64,000 nucleotides of DNA, from contig CAZCZB010000009.1 of the NCBI GenBank assembly GCA_964502995.1, positions 1 through 64,000 on the forward strand, read 5' to 3'. Under the pieces are notes generated by a model. That model made no database searches, was not told the DNA's origin, and saw only the letters and a list, made by a program, of their open reading frames with translations. Shown one piece after another: positions 17,139 to 25,665 of this stretch; position 1 is the stretch's first letter; the number at the start of each line of letters is the position of its first letter. The DNA comes from Bin87 sp964502995. GTDB taxonomy: Bacteria; Chloroflexota; Dehalococcoidia; Lucifugimonadales; UBA3495. The position numbers and the translations under genes were made by a program.

Positions 17139-18548
17139 TCAGGCGGTTTTGAGGTCTTCCTCGTCATCCCGGACTGAACGGGCCAGCGCTGACTTGAGGG
17201 TCAGGTAGCGACCTCCGGCCCGCCGGTACAGTCGTGGTGAATCATTACCGGTTATCGCGCTGCCATGCACTACGCACCGCCCGATGTCGTCCAGCGATGG
17301 CAACTCGTACATGACCTCAAGCAGGGCGTCCTCCACGATGTGCCGAAGGACTCGGGCGCCCGTCTGATAGGAAAGAGCGCGTTCGGCGGCGGCGGTCAGC
17401 GCGTCGTCGGTGAACTCCAACTTGACATCGTCCAGGGCAAATAGCTGTTGGTATTGCTTCACGATGGCGTTCTTGGGTTCGATCAGGACCCGGATCAGCG
17501 CCTCACGGTCCAGGGGTTGCAGCGCCGAAACGATGGGCAGGCGGCCCACCAGTTCGGGTATGAACCCGAACTGCAGCAGGTCTTCCGGCGTCACCTGTTC
17601 CAGCGCGTTGCCGTCTGTCTCGTTGCGATCGGCGCGATCCGCCGCATTGGCCAGGAATCCCATGGACGAGCCGGTGGACATACGCTGGGTGATCATTTCC
17701 TCCAGGCCATCGAAGGCTCCGCCGCAGATGAACAGGATGTTGCGCGTATTGATCTGCAACATCTCCTGGTGTGGGTGCTTCCGGCCGCCCTGGGGCGGGA
17801 CGTTGGCGACGCATCCCTCGATGATCTTCAATAATTCCTGCTGGACGCCTTCGCCGGCGACGTCGCGGGTGATGGAACGGTTGACGCCTTCCTTCCGCGC
17901 TATCTTGTCCAACTCGTCGATGTAAATGATCCCGTGTTCGGCCTTGGGAATGTCCCAGTCGGCGGCCTGGATGAGGCGCAGGAGGATGTTCTCCACATCC
18001 TCACCGACGTATCCCGATTCGGTCAGGGAGGTGGCATCGCAGATCGCGAAGGGCACCTCCAGGGTGCGGGCCAGGGTCTCGGCCAGCAGGGTCTTGCCGG
18101 AGCCGGTCGGGCCGATCAGGAGGATGTTCGACTTCTGGACTTCGACGTCGGTGGTGATAGCCTCGCTGCGGATGCGCTTGAAGTGATTGTAGACGGCAAC
18201 CGCCAGCGTCTTCTTGGCCCTTTCCTGACCGATCACATACGCGTCGAGATTCGCGTCGATTTCCCGGGGTACCAGCGTGGTCGGCGATTCGACGGATTCG
18301 CCACCCGATCCGTCGGCCAGTTCAACCCGGTCAGCGCTTCGTTGTGGGCGGCGTGTGGCCTCTTCGGTCCGTTGGTTCCCGCTGCGCTCGGCGACGTAAG
18401 CGGCGAGTTCTCTTATGCAGTCGAAGCAGATACCGCCACGGTTTTGGCCGGGCGGTCGCATGAGACGGTTCTGGGGAAACAGGCTGTTGCAAAAGGCACA
18501 GCGATGGGAATTGCGGTTGGCGTTGCCACTGCGATTTCTGCTTGTCAT
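17139..18548 (-). CDS. clpX: ATP-dependent Clp protease ATP-binding subunit ClpX
   Basis: An AAA+ unfoldase that feeds substrates to ClpP. The N-terminal zinc-binding domain has CAFCN and CFDCIREL (Cys4). The AAA+ core has Walker A GPTGSGKTLLAETLA near residue 145, Walker B IIYIDELDKIAR near 205, and the sensor/arginine-finger region. The ClpP-binding loop is near 290. At 469 residues it is longer than the typical 420, because of a roughly 35-residue polar insert between the zinc domain and core. It is the last gene of tig-clpP-clpP-clpX and converges with the formyltransferase gene 23 bases away. Confidence 0.97.
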   Translation of the reverse strand: MTSRNRSGNANRNSHRCAFCNSLFPQNRLMRPPGQNRGGICFDCIRELAAYVAERSGNQRTEEATRRPQRSADRVELADGSGGESVESPTTLVPREIDANLDAYVIGQERAKKTLAVAVYNHFKRIRSEAITTDVEVQKSNILLIGPTGSGKTLLAETLARTLEVPFAICDATSLTESGYVGEDVENILLRLIQAADWDIPKAEHGIIYIDELDKIARKEGVNRSITRDVAGEGVQQELLKIIEGCVANVPPQGGRKHPHQEMLQINTRNILFICGGAFDGLEEMITQRMSTGSSMGFLANAADRADRNETDGNALEQVTPEDLLQFGFIPELVGRLPIVSALQPLDREALIRVLIEPKNAIVKQYQQLFALDDVKLEFTDDALTAAAERALSYQTGARVLRHIVEDALLEVMYELPSLDDIGRCVVHGSAITGNDSPRLYRRAGGRYLTLKSALARSVRDDEEDLKTA

Positions 18549-18592
18549 TACGATCAGCCTGTTGGTGGGGGGTGTGGGGAGGAGAGGCTGGA

Positions 18593-19243
18593 TCAGGCGG
18601 CTTCTGCTTCGGTTTCCTCCGCTTGGGCGCCAAGAATTTCATCCACGATGCCATACTCGATAGCCTCGTCGGCGGTGAGGAAGAAATCGCGGTCGGTGTC
18701 GTCGGAGATCTTTTCGATGGCCTGGCCGGTGGCTTCGGACAGGATCTTGGACAGGCGTTCCTTGAGGCGGACGATTTCCTTGGCCTGGATTTCGATGTCG
18801 GCGGCCTGACCCTGGAAGCTGCCCACGTTGGGCTGGTGCATGTGTACGGTGGAGTTGGGCAGGCAGTAGCGCTTGCCCTTGGCTCCGTTGGCGAGCAGGA
18901 CGGTGGCCATGCTGGCGGCGGTGCCCACGCAGATGGTGGACACCTGCGAGTTGATGAGGCGCATGGTGTCCAGAATCGCGAGTCCGGACGCGATGTAACC
19001 GCCTGGGCTGTTGATGTACAGGCTGATGTCCCGGTCGCGGTCCTCGCGTTCCAGGTAGAGAAGCTGGGCGATGATCACGTTGGCGACCTGGTCGGTTATG
19101 GGTGTGCCAAGATAGATGATGCGCTCGCGCAGCAGGAGCGAATAGATATCGAAAGCGCGCTCGCCCCGGGGACTGGTCTCGATGACCATGGGGACGATAT
19201 TGGTGGGTTGCAGCAACGGTGAGTCTTCAAAGGGCAGGGCCAT
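18593..19243 (-). CDS. clpP: ATP-dependent Clp protease proteolytic subunit (second copy)
   Basis: A 216-residue ClpP serine peptidase. The triad is complete: Ser in GTAASMATVLL (near 108), His in HMHQPNVG (near 134) and Asp in DTDRDFFLTADEAIEYG (near 182). The frame stays open upstream to 19351, but ATG 19243 is chosen because AGGAG lies seven bases before it and the length fits. It is a paralogue of the gene at 19299-19946; two ClpPs upstream of clpX suggest mixed heptamer rings, as known for mycobacteria and cyanobacteria. Confidence 0.96.
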   Translation of the reverse strand: MALPFEDSPLLQPTNIVPMVIETSPRGERAFDIYSLLLRERIIYLGTPITDQVANVIIAQLLYLEREDRDRDISLYINSPGGYIASGLAILDTMRLINSQVSTICVGTAASMATVLLANGAKGKRYCLPNSTVHMHQPNVGSFQGQAADIEIQAKEIVRLKERLSKILSEATGQAIEKISDDTDRDFFLTADEAIEYGIVDEILGAQAEETEAEAA

Positions 19244-19298
19244 TGTGGTCTCCTGAGGTTGGGCGATGAATTGCCCCGGTTGAGCGTCGTGGGGGTAT

Positions 19299-19946
19299 CT
19301 AGGCAGCGGAGCGGTTGAATGCGTCGGGCAATTCGGACAGGACGTGGTCAACGATACCGTATTCGACGGCGGTATCGGCGTCCATCCAGTAGTCGCGGTC
19401 CGAATCGCGAGAAATCTTGTCGAACGGCTGGTCGCAGTTTTCCGAAAGGATGGTGTTCAGCCGTTCACGAAGCCGCAGGATTTCCTGTGCGGTGATCTCG
19501 ATGTCGGAGGCGCTACCCTGTATGCCGCCCATGACCTGGTGGATCAGAACAGTGGAGTTGCGGGTGCAATAGCGCTTGCCCTTCGCACCGCCGGAAAGCA
19601 GGACGGCGCCCATGCTGGCGGCTTTGCCCAGGCATATCGTGGCCACGTCCGGCTTGATCATCTGCATGGTGTCGTAAATGGCCATGCCGTCCAGTACCGA
19701 ACCACCGGGCGAATTGATATAGAGGTAAATGTCCTCGTCGGGATTCTCCCAGCCCAGGTAGAGCAACTGGGAAACGACGGCGTTGGATATTTCGTCGTCC
19801 ACCGGTGTGCCCAGATAGATGATGCGGGCTTGAAGCAAAAGCGAGTACGGGTTGAACGCGCGCTCGCCCTCGGTGGTGGGTCGGATAATACCGGGGAGAA
19901 CGTTTTGCGGCAGCATGGGTTCCCGCGGACTGGGGAGGTGCAACAT
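19299..19946 (-). CDS. clpP: ATP-dependent Clp protease proteolytic subunit (first copy)
   Basis: A 215-residue ClpP with a complete triad: Ser in GKAASMGAVLL (near 111), His in LIHQVMGG (near 135) and Asp in DSDRDYWMDADTAVEYG. The N-terminal axial loop differs from its neighbour, which could favour different partner surfaces. It lies 32 bases after tig and 55 bases before the second clpP. AGGAG lies about ten bases before the ATG. Confidence 0.96.
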   Translation of the reverse strand: MLHLPSPREPMLPQNVLPGIIRPTTEGERAFNPYSLLLQARIIYLGTPVDDEISNAVVSQLLYLGWENPDEDIYLYINSPGGSVLDGMAIYDTMQMIKPDVATICLGKAASMGAVLLSGGAKGKRYCTRNSTVLIHQVMGGIQGSASDIEITAQEILRLRERLNTILSENCDQPFDKISRDSDRDYWMDADTAVEYGIVDHVLSELPDAFNRSAA

Positions 19947-19978
19947 TAGAAGAAGCTCCTGGGAGTGATGGGCCTTGA

Positions 19979-21397
19979 TCAGGCCTGGTTTTGGGGTTCG
20001 CCTTCGGATTCGCCCGACGGCTCGGTGGGTTCCGGTTCTTCGGGCGTTTCAGGTGCGTCAGTATCGGCGGTGGTTTCGTCTGCGGCGCTGTCTTCCGCCA
20101 ATTTGCCCTGGGTGATGTCGGTCAGGCGCTCAAGGACGCGGCGGCTGTGGAGGGAGGACCGGATGTTGTCGCGCGTGGCCTCCGAGTCCAAAAACTCGCG
20201 CAGAGTGTCGAGGTTTTCCTGTTCAGCCTCTTCGGTGGTGGACATCTCAAACAGCCGCTCTGTCTCGGACTGGATGTCTTCGTCGGATACCTCGATTTCC
20301 TCTACCTCGGCGAGTTTTCGCAGGACGAGTCCACCGACCAGGCGCCGCTCGGCGCTGGGGCGCATTTCTTCAAGGAATTCTTCGGTGGTCTTGCCCATGA
20401 ATCGCAGGTAGGTGGGCAGGTCGATGCCCTGCTGCCGAAGCATGCGTTCGCGGTCGGCCTGGAGGGCTTCGAGTTCCCTGTCGTACAGGATTGGCGACGC
20501 GTTGATGACCGCCGCTTCGCAGAGCGCTTCGAGGCTTTTCTGCTCGAGTTCGTTCTGCGCGGTGGCCTGGGCCTGGTTGGTCAACGACTCGCGTACGCTG
20601 TCGCGCAACCCGTCAACGTCGTCAAATCCCTCGCCGATTGATTTAGCGAATTCGTCGTCGATCTCGGGCAAGTTCTTTTCTTTTACAGAAAGGACTGACA
20701 CCTTGAATTGCACATCTTTTCCGGCGTATTGTTCCCGCGGGTAGTCCTCAGGAATGGTAACGGTGAATTCCCGCTCATCTTCTTCCGACATCCCAATCAG
20801 GTTGGGAGCGAAACCGGGGAAAGGAAGGAGGTTTTCCTCCTGCGGGACGTATTCGATGTCCTTGTCGTCAACCACCAACTCGCCGTCCATGTCTCCGCTG
20901 ACATCGACGTTGAGACGGTCGCCGTACTCTGCCGGACGTTCTACCGGCACCCAAACAGCCTGCTCTTCCTGCAAGCGCTGGATGACGCTATCCACCTGTT
21001 CGTCGCCTATCTCCACAGGCTCGGTTTCGACTCGGAGGTCGCGGTAATCGCCCAGGTCGATGGTGGGTTCAAGTGGGACGGTCGCGGTGAACGACACGGG
21101 CTCCAGGTCGGTTACCTCGATACTGGGTTCTGCAAACGCGGATACGTCCTGTTCGGTGAGGACCTTGTCGAGCGTCTCGGGAACCATGAACTCGAGGGCT
21201 TCCTGCAGCAGAGCAGCGCGACCGATCATGCTCTCTACGACATGGCGCGGCGCCTTGCCTCGGCGAAAACCAGGAATGTTGATTCGGGAAACTGTGCGCC
21301 GGTAGGACCGATCCAGGAAAGGAGTTTCGTCCTCGGGTTCCAACTCCACAGTCAGTGTGATTTCGATGGGTGTTGCGTTGTCCCTGGTGACCTTCAC
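19979..21397 (-). CDS. tig: trigger factor
   Basis: The ribosome-associated chaperone with peptidyl-prolyl isomerase activity. The N-terminal ribosome-binding domain has the signature INIPGFRRGKAPRHVVES. The FKBP-type domain is central (about residues 160-250) and the C-terminal chaperone arms follow; the last 45 residues are an acidic Glu/Pro-rich tail. GTG 21397 (start VKVTRDNATPIEITL) is chosen because it matches the usual N-terminus and has AGGAG about ten bases upstream, although the frame is open to 21559. At 472 residues it is slightly longer than typical because of the tail. It heads the clpP-clpP-clpX operon. Confidence 0.94.
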   Translation of the reverse strand: MKVTRDNATPIEITLTVELEPEDETPFLDRSYRRTVSRINIPGFRRGKAPRHVVESMIGRAALLQEALEFMVPETLDKVLTEQDVSAFAEPSIEVTDLEPVSFTATVPLEPTIDLGDYRDLRVETEPVEIGDEQVDSVIQRLQEEQAVWVPVERPAEYGDRLNVDVSGDMDGELVVDDKDIEYVPQEENLLPFPGFAPNLIGMSEEDEREFTVTIPEDYPREQYAGKDVQFKVSVLSVKEKNLPEIDDEFAKSIGEGFDDVDGLRDSVRESLTNQAQATAQNELEQKSLEALCEAAVINASPILYDRELEALQADRERMLRQQGIDLPTYLRFMGKTTEEFLEEMRPSAERRLVGGLVLRKLAEVEEIEVSDEDIQSETERLFEMSTTEEAEQENLDTLREFLDSEATRDNIRSSLHSRRVLERLTDITQGKLAEDSAADETTADTDAPETPEEPEPTEPSGESEGEPQNQA

Positions 21398-21413
21398 CGC
21401 CGGTACACTCCTA

Positions 21414-21443
21414 ATGACCGATTGCCTTATGACCGATTTCCTT
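21414..21443 (-). repeat. two adjacent 15-base direct repeats in the tig leader
   Basis: ATGACCGATTGCCTT (21414-21428) is followed directly by ATGACCGATTTCCTT (21429-21443), one mismatch. They fall between the predicted tig transcription start and its ribosome-binding site, so they could bind a regulator or shape the leader RNA. Confidence 0.6.
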
Positions 21444-21495
21444 GCATAAAGCGTCGGGCAGGGCGGTATCCCGCCGCGTACCCGATAGGGTTGCG

Positions 21496-21504
21496 AGTAT
21501 AGCA
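21496..21504 (-). promoter_or_regulatory. predicted tig promoter, extended -10
   Basis: On the minus strand the sequence reads TGCTATACT, an extended -10 element. No good -35 is present. It predicts a leader of about 90 bases before GTG 21397. Confidence 0.5.
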
Positions 21505-21735
21505 CACCCACCGTTACAGGAAAAAGGCGACGGCATGCGGTCCGGCCGCCGTTTCGCAATCGCGAATCGCCGGCGTCGGTCCATAATTTGTCAAGTTTTC
21601 AAAAATCGCCAAACTTCGCATGGCCGACCGTGAGCATTGGAATATGTGCCTTTGTTACATTCAGTCACGCGAATGGCCCGCCCGAGGCGAGCCCTGTTCG
21701 CAACCATTTGCGACGATGAGTAAGGCTGAACTGAA

Positions 21736-22773
21736 ATGGTGACGGCGCGAATCGCGGCAGCTGACCGTTGGGTTCCCGGCTTGCGGGTCAAGCCGGCCGT
21801 TTCCGTTGTGCCTCCGGTGCGAACCCTGGCGAGTTCGGACGCGCGCACCGGCCCGATTCACCAGCCCGTGATGGTCGCCGAGGTGATCGAATACATCCAG
21901 GTATCGGATGGAAAGGTTTACCTGGACGGCACGCTGGGTGAAGGCGGCCACGCTGAAAGAATACTCCAGCAGTCCGGTCCTGACGGGATTCTGCTGGGAA
22001 TAGATCGCGACCCCCGATCCCTGGAAACGGCCCGCCGCAGACTGGACCCATACGGACAACGAGCCACGGTCGCCCACGGCAGTTACGCCGACATGGTCAG
22101 CATCGCCGCGGACAACGACATTCAAGGGGTGGATGGCGTACTGCTGGACCTGGGCTTTTCGTCGCGCCAGATTGAAGGCGCCGGCTACGGGTTGTCGTTC
22201 CAAACCGACGAACTTCTGGATATGAGGTATGACCCCAACGGCGAAACGGCCGCCGAAATAGTCAACCGTTCCAGCGAAACCGTTTTGGCCGATCTCATTT
22301 ACAGGTATGGAGAAGAGCGAGGAAGCAGGGCTGTTGCCCGGCATATCGTCCGTAACCGCCCCATCCGGACGACCGGTGAGTTGGCGCGAGTGGTTTCGCA
22401 GGCGCTCGGAGGCCGGCGCGGGCGGACGCACCCGGCGACCCGCACGTTCCAGGCCCTGAGGATCGCGGTTAACCGCGAACTGGAACACCTGGAAGCGGGG
22501 TTGGCGGCGGCCGGTGATCTGCTGAATCCGGGAGGGAGGCTGATTGTGATCAGCTACCACAGCCTGGAAGACCGTATCGTAAAGAGTTGGGTGGAACGTC
22601 AGACCGCCAGGTGCCTGTGTCCACCCGAGTTGCCCATGTGCATCTGCGGGCAGCAGCCAACGTTTAGAGCCGTACGCCGCCGTGTATTGCGACCATCCGA
22701 ATCCGAACAGGCATCAAACCCACGGAGTCGCAGCGCGGTGATGCGGATAGTGGAAAAGAACGATGTTTCATAA
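21736..22773 (+). CDS. rsmH: 16S rRNA (cytosine(1402)-N(4))-methyltransferase RsmH
   Basis: A 345-residue SAM-dependent methyltransferase (formerly MraW) that N4-methylates C1402 of 16S rRNA. It has the HQPVMVAEVIEYI opening, the SAM motif YLDGTLGEGGHAERIL near residue 63, LDLGFSSRQIE, FQTDELLDMRYDP, TFQALRIAVNRELE and VISYHSLEDRIVK. The first 40 residues before HQPVM are extra, so the start may be further downstream. It usually heads the division and cell-wall (dcw) cluster; here ftsA and ftsZ follow at once. Confidence 0.95.
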   Translation: MVTARIAAADRWVPGLRVKPAVSVVPPVRTLASSDARTGPIHQPVMVAEVIEYIQVSDGKVYLDGTLGEGGHAERILQQSGPDGILLGIDRDPRSLETARRRLDPYGQRATVAHGSYADMVSIAADNDIQGVDGVLLDLGFSSRQIEGAGYGLSFQTDELLDMRYDPNGETAAEIVNRSSETVLADLIYRYGEERGSRAVARHIVRNRPIRTTGELARVVSQALGGRRGRTHPATRTFQALRIAVNRELEHLEAGLAAAGDLLNPGGRLIVISYHSLEDRIVKSWVERQTARCLCPPELPMCICGQQPTFRAVRRRVLRPSESEQASNPRSRSAVMRIVEKNDVS

Positions 22774-22846
22774 TCCTTGAGTTGATCCCGAATTGGGACC
22801 CGGCATTCCGGCAAACTGATGACATTCTGAGAAAGGACTCTAAAAA

Positions 22847-24118
22847 ATGGCTAAGGAACCGATTTACGCGGTGATTGATATCGGTACCAGCAAAGTGGTC
22901 GCGATAGCGGCCAGGCTGGGAACCGAAGGAGAACTGAAACCACTTGGCATAGGCTCCTCGCCCTCGTTGGGCGTTCAGCAGGGAGTGATCGACGATTTCA
23001 GTGAGGTCAAGGAAGCCGTTCAACAAAGCCTTTCGGAGTGCGTCCGTTACCTGGGCAGAAATCCGGTGAACAGGTTCCACGCCATCGTCAACGGCGATCA
23101 CCTCGTCGGTTCCAACTCCTCCGAAGGCATAACCGGCGGCGAAGATCATCTGACCGTTACCGAACAGCACTTGAGATCCTTGCTCAGCGGCGCGTCGGGC
23201 GTGATGCAACAGCAGATGGACAGCAAGAGTGAACAGACCCTGCACATCATCCCGATGCGGTACAAACTGGACGGGTTGGCCGGCGTGCGCAATCCCACCG
23301 GGTTGAACACCAGCGAACTGCAGTTGGAAGCCCACGTCGTCAGGGGAAAGACGATTCCGCTGGGCAACACGGTCAGGGCCCTGCAGGGATGCAAGGTTCA
23401 GGTGGACGGTTTACTGTCGCATGCACTCGCGTCCGGCGAAGGCGTGCTGACGGCGGACGAACGCGAGATGGGAGTGGGCGTCATTGATATCGGCGGAGGC
23501 ACCATCAAGATCGCGCTGTACCGGGGCGGCACGCCGTTCTATTCGTCCGTGATTGCAATGGGCGGCAATCAGTTGACCCGCGATTTGGCGGTGTCTTTGA
23601 GGGTTCCTTACCGCATCGCCGAAGAGCTCAAAATCCAGTACGGCCATTCGCTTCCCGACGATTTGCCCTCAACTGAAGAAGTGGTGATTCCTGCGACTCA
23701 GATGCACCCGAAGCGGGTGGTGAGCCGCCAGGAAATGTGTGAACCGCTCTACCTGCGCTCGTTGCAAATGCTGAAACTGATTCACGCCGAACTGTGCAAG
23801 GCCGACATGGAAACGGCGCCGGCGGCCGGTTTCGTCCTAACCGGTGGCGGCTCGTTGATGCCGGGGTTTGCCGAAATGACGGAACGCGGTTTGAGGACTC
23901 AGGTCAGGTTGGGCGCGCCCATTTGGTACGCCGGGCTGCCGGAATCCCTGCGCCAACCGGAATATGCGGCGGCCCTGGGAGGCCTGCAATGGGCGGTGAA
24001 ACACCGTAACCGGACCGATCGGCCGGCCCGCGAAACCGTAGAAAAGCAAAGAAGCTGGTCGCCGCGTTCATTGATACGCCGGCCGTTTGCGAAAGCGGCG
24101 GCGGAAGATCACGAATAG
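22847..24118 (+). CDS. ftsA: cell division protein FtsA
   Basis: An actin-fold ATPase that tethers FtsZ to the membrane and recruits the divisome. Phosphate 1 motif YAVIDIGTSKVVAIAAR lies at residues 8-23, phosphate 2 GVIDIGGGTIKIALY near 210, and the adenosine motif FVLTGGGSLMPGF near 329. The 1C/SHS2 subdomain occupies about 85-165. The C-terminal residues (RSLIRRPFAKAAAE) could form the membrane-binding amphipathic helix. Length 423 is normal. It is 73 bases after rsmH and 98 before ftsZ. A GAAAGGA motif precedes the ATG. Confidence 0.94.
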   Translation: MAKEPIYAVIDIGTSKVVAIAARLGTEGELKPLGIGSSPSLGVQQGVIDDFSEVKEAVQQSLSECVRYLGRNPVNRFHAIVNGDHLVGSNSSEGITGGEDHLTVTEQHLRSLLSGASGVMQQQMDSKSEQTLHIIPMRYKLDGLAGVRNPTGLNTSELQLEAHVVRGKTIPLGNTVRALQGCKVQVDGLLSHALASGEGVLTADEREMGVGVIDIGGGTIKIALYRGGTPFYSSVIAMGGNQLTRDLAVSLRVPYRIAEELKIQYGHSLPDDLPSTEEVVIPATQMHPKRVVSRQEMCEPLYLRSLQMLKLIHAELCKADMETAPAAGFVLTGGGSLMPGFAEMTERGLRTQVRLGAPIWYAGLPESLRQPEYAAALGGLQWAVKHRNRTDRPARETVEKQRSWSPRSLIRRPFAKAAAEDHE

Positions 24119-24216
24119 TCGCGCAGCCTGTCGGCGCAAAACGCCGCGGCCGCGCAATCAAAACGCATACTCTGAACCCGTGCAACATTGCACCAAAATC
24201 AGGAGGAACCACGATT

Positions 24217-25359
24217 ATGATATTTCCCGATAGCTCCGCTTCGTGGGAACCGGCAGGCGGTTTTGAAGATGGCGACGGGATGATCCCCGAGATCGGCCGC
24301 GGCGTGCCGCTCATCAAGGTGATGGGTGTCGGAGGCGGCGGATCCAACGCGGTCAGTCGCATGTACAAGGAAAAATTGCCCGTGGTCGAGTATTACGCGC
24401 TGAACACCGACGCGCAGCACCTCTCCCGGTGCGACGTGCATTACCGGTTGGCCCTGGGCCGGAACCTCACGCGCGGCCTGGGAGCCGGCGCGCAGCCGGA
24501 ACTGGGCCGGCAGGCCGCGGAGGAATCGCGGTCGGAAATCGAGCAGGCCGTTCGCGGCGCGGACATGGTGTTCGTGGCAGTGGGCATGGGTGGCGGAACC
24601 GGTACGGGCGCCGCGCCAATCGTGGCGCAAATCGCCAAGGAAAGCGGCGCGCTGACCATCGCAGTCGTGAGCAGGCCTTTCGGCTTTGAAGCTCAGACCA
24701 GGCGCCGGAACGCGGAAGAAGGACTGGAACGGCTCCGCGACCAGGTGGACACAATGATCGTGATCCCCAACGACCGGTTGCTGGCCCTCAACGAAGAACA
24801 ACCCGATTCCTATTCCTGGGAAGACGCCCTGAAACTTGCGGACTCCGTGCTGCACCAGGGAATCAGCGCCATCGCAGAGGTGGTGACGGTGCCCGGCGAG
24901 ATCAACGTTGACTTCGCTGACGTGAAGACCATCCTCACCGGCGCGGGTCAAGCCTGGCTGTCAATCGGACGAGGCCGGGGCCCGGACCGGGCCAAGGAGG
25001 CCGCCAGGCAGTGTACTGAAAGCCCGTTGCTCGACATGTCCCTGGAAGGCGCGCGCCGCATCCTGTTCGTGTTGACCGGAGGCAACAACCTGTCCCTCCA
25101 GGAGGTGCAGGAAGCGGCCGCCGTGGTCGAGGACCTTGCCGATCCGAATGCAAACATTATTTTCGGCACCAACAAAGACGCCCGGCTGGATGATGAGGTC
25201 AAGATGACCATGGTCGCCGCCGATTTCCCGGCCCCCGTCGAGGAACCGGAGGACGACATAGCGAAGTTGCTGGGCGAGATGGAAATTCCGGACCGCCGCG
25301 ACTACGAACTACCCACGTTTTTGCAGCAACGCCAGAACCGCCGGGGGTTCTATCACTAA
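24217..25359 (+). CDS. ftsZ: cell division protein FtsZ
   Basis: The tubulin-like GTPase that forms the Z-ring. The first glycine loop is MGVGGGGSNAVSRM (near 36), the GTP signature GGGTGTGAAPIVAQI (near 125), and the T7 loop NVDFADVKTIL (near 229) with the catalytic Asp. The conserved C-terminal peptide is DYELPTFLQQR (near 363), the docking site for FtsA. AGGAGG precedes the ATG by a short spacer. Length 380 is normal with a short linker. A strong terminator at 25389 closes the unit. Confidence 0.98.
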   Translation: MIFPDSSASWEPAGGFEDGDGMIPEIGRGVPLIKVMGVGGGGSNAVSRMYKEKLPVVEYYALNTDAQHLSRCDVHYRLALGRNLTRGLGAGAQPELGRQAAEESRSEIEQAVRGADMVFVAVGMGGGTGTGAAPIVAQIAKESGALTIAVVSRPFGFEAQTRRRNAEEGLERLRDQVDTMIVIPNDRLLALNEEQPDSYSWEDALKLADSVLHQGISAIAEVVTVPGEINVDFADVKTILTGAGQAWLSIGRGRGPDRAKEAARQCTESPLLDMSLEGARRILFVLTGGNNLSLQEVQEAAAVVEDLADPNANIIFGTNKDARLDDEVKMTMVAADFPAPVEEPEDDIAKLLGEMEIPDRRDYELPTFLQQRQNRRGFYH

Positions 25360-25388
25360 AACCCGGAGGCAAATCACGAACAAAATGG

Positions 25389-25417
25389 CCCGGTCCGCCC
25401 AGCGGACCGGGTTTTTT
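25389..25417 (+). terminator. rho-independent terminator of ftsZ
   Basis: A perfect 10-bp GC-rich stem (25389-25398 with 25402-25411), a 3-base loop and six Ts at 25412-25417, 30 bases after the ftsZ stop. Confidence 0.93.
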
Positions 25418-25538
25418 GTGTCCTCAAACCCCGACCGTTTCAAGGCGTTCAGGCCGATTTTAGAGTCGGGGCAAAGGGTGTGATCAGGATGTTGTTTCAA
25501 ATCCGCCAAAATTGATGAAACCCCGCACTGGGGGGAAA

Positions 25539-25569
25539 TTGACACCCTTGAAACAGGTTGGGCTATAAT
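25539..25569 (+). promoter_or_regulatory. predicted nrdR promoter
   Basis: A consensus -35 TTGACA (25539-25544) and consensus -10 TATAAT (25564-25569) separated by 19 bases, slightly longer than the optimum. The predicted start is near 25576, about 90 bases before the ATG. Confidence 0.7.
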
Positions 25570-25665
25570 CCCAGATACCAGAGATTGTGGTTGTGTTGGT
25601 TGACAATACAACATATACCGATTTCAAGAAAAGTCCCAAAAAACGACCAAAAGGCAGCACATTCT

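Larger units (their letters stand above)
21398..21735. other. divergent tig / rsmH intergenic region
   Basis: It holds the tig promoter (21496-21504, minus), the tandem 15-base repeats in the tig leader (21414-21443), and an AT-rich stretch near 21580-21615. No convincing plus-strand promoter for rsmH and no mraZ gene were seen. Confidence 0.6.
25360..25665. other. ftsZ-nrdR intergenic region
   Basis: It holds the ftsZ terminator (25389-25417) and the nrdR promoter (25539-25569). The rest shows no gene. The nrdR leader is about 90 bases long. Confidence 0.7.

Noticed and set aside
24119..24216. Separate promoter for ftsZ
   Set aside because: CATACT near 24168 lacks a partner -35; expression from the upstream genes is enough to explain the layout.
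25601..25625. NrdR operator in the nrdR leader (ACAATACAACATATAC)
   Set aside because: The match to the palindromic operator is weak and not symmetric; it lies downstream of the promoter without a partner site.
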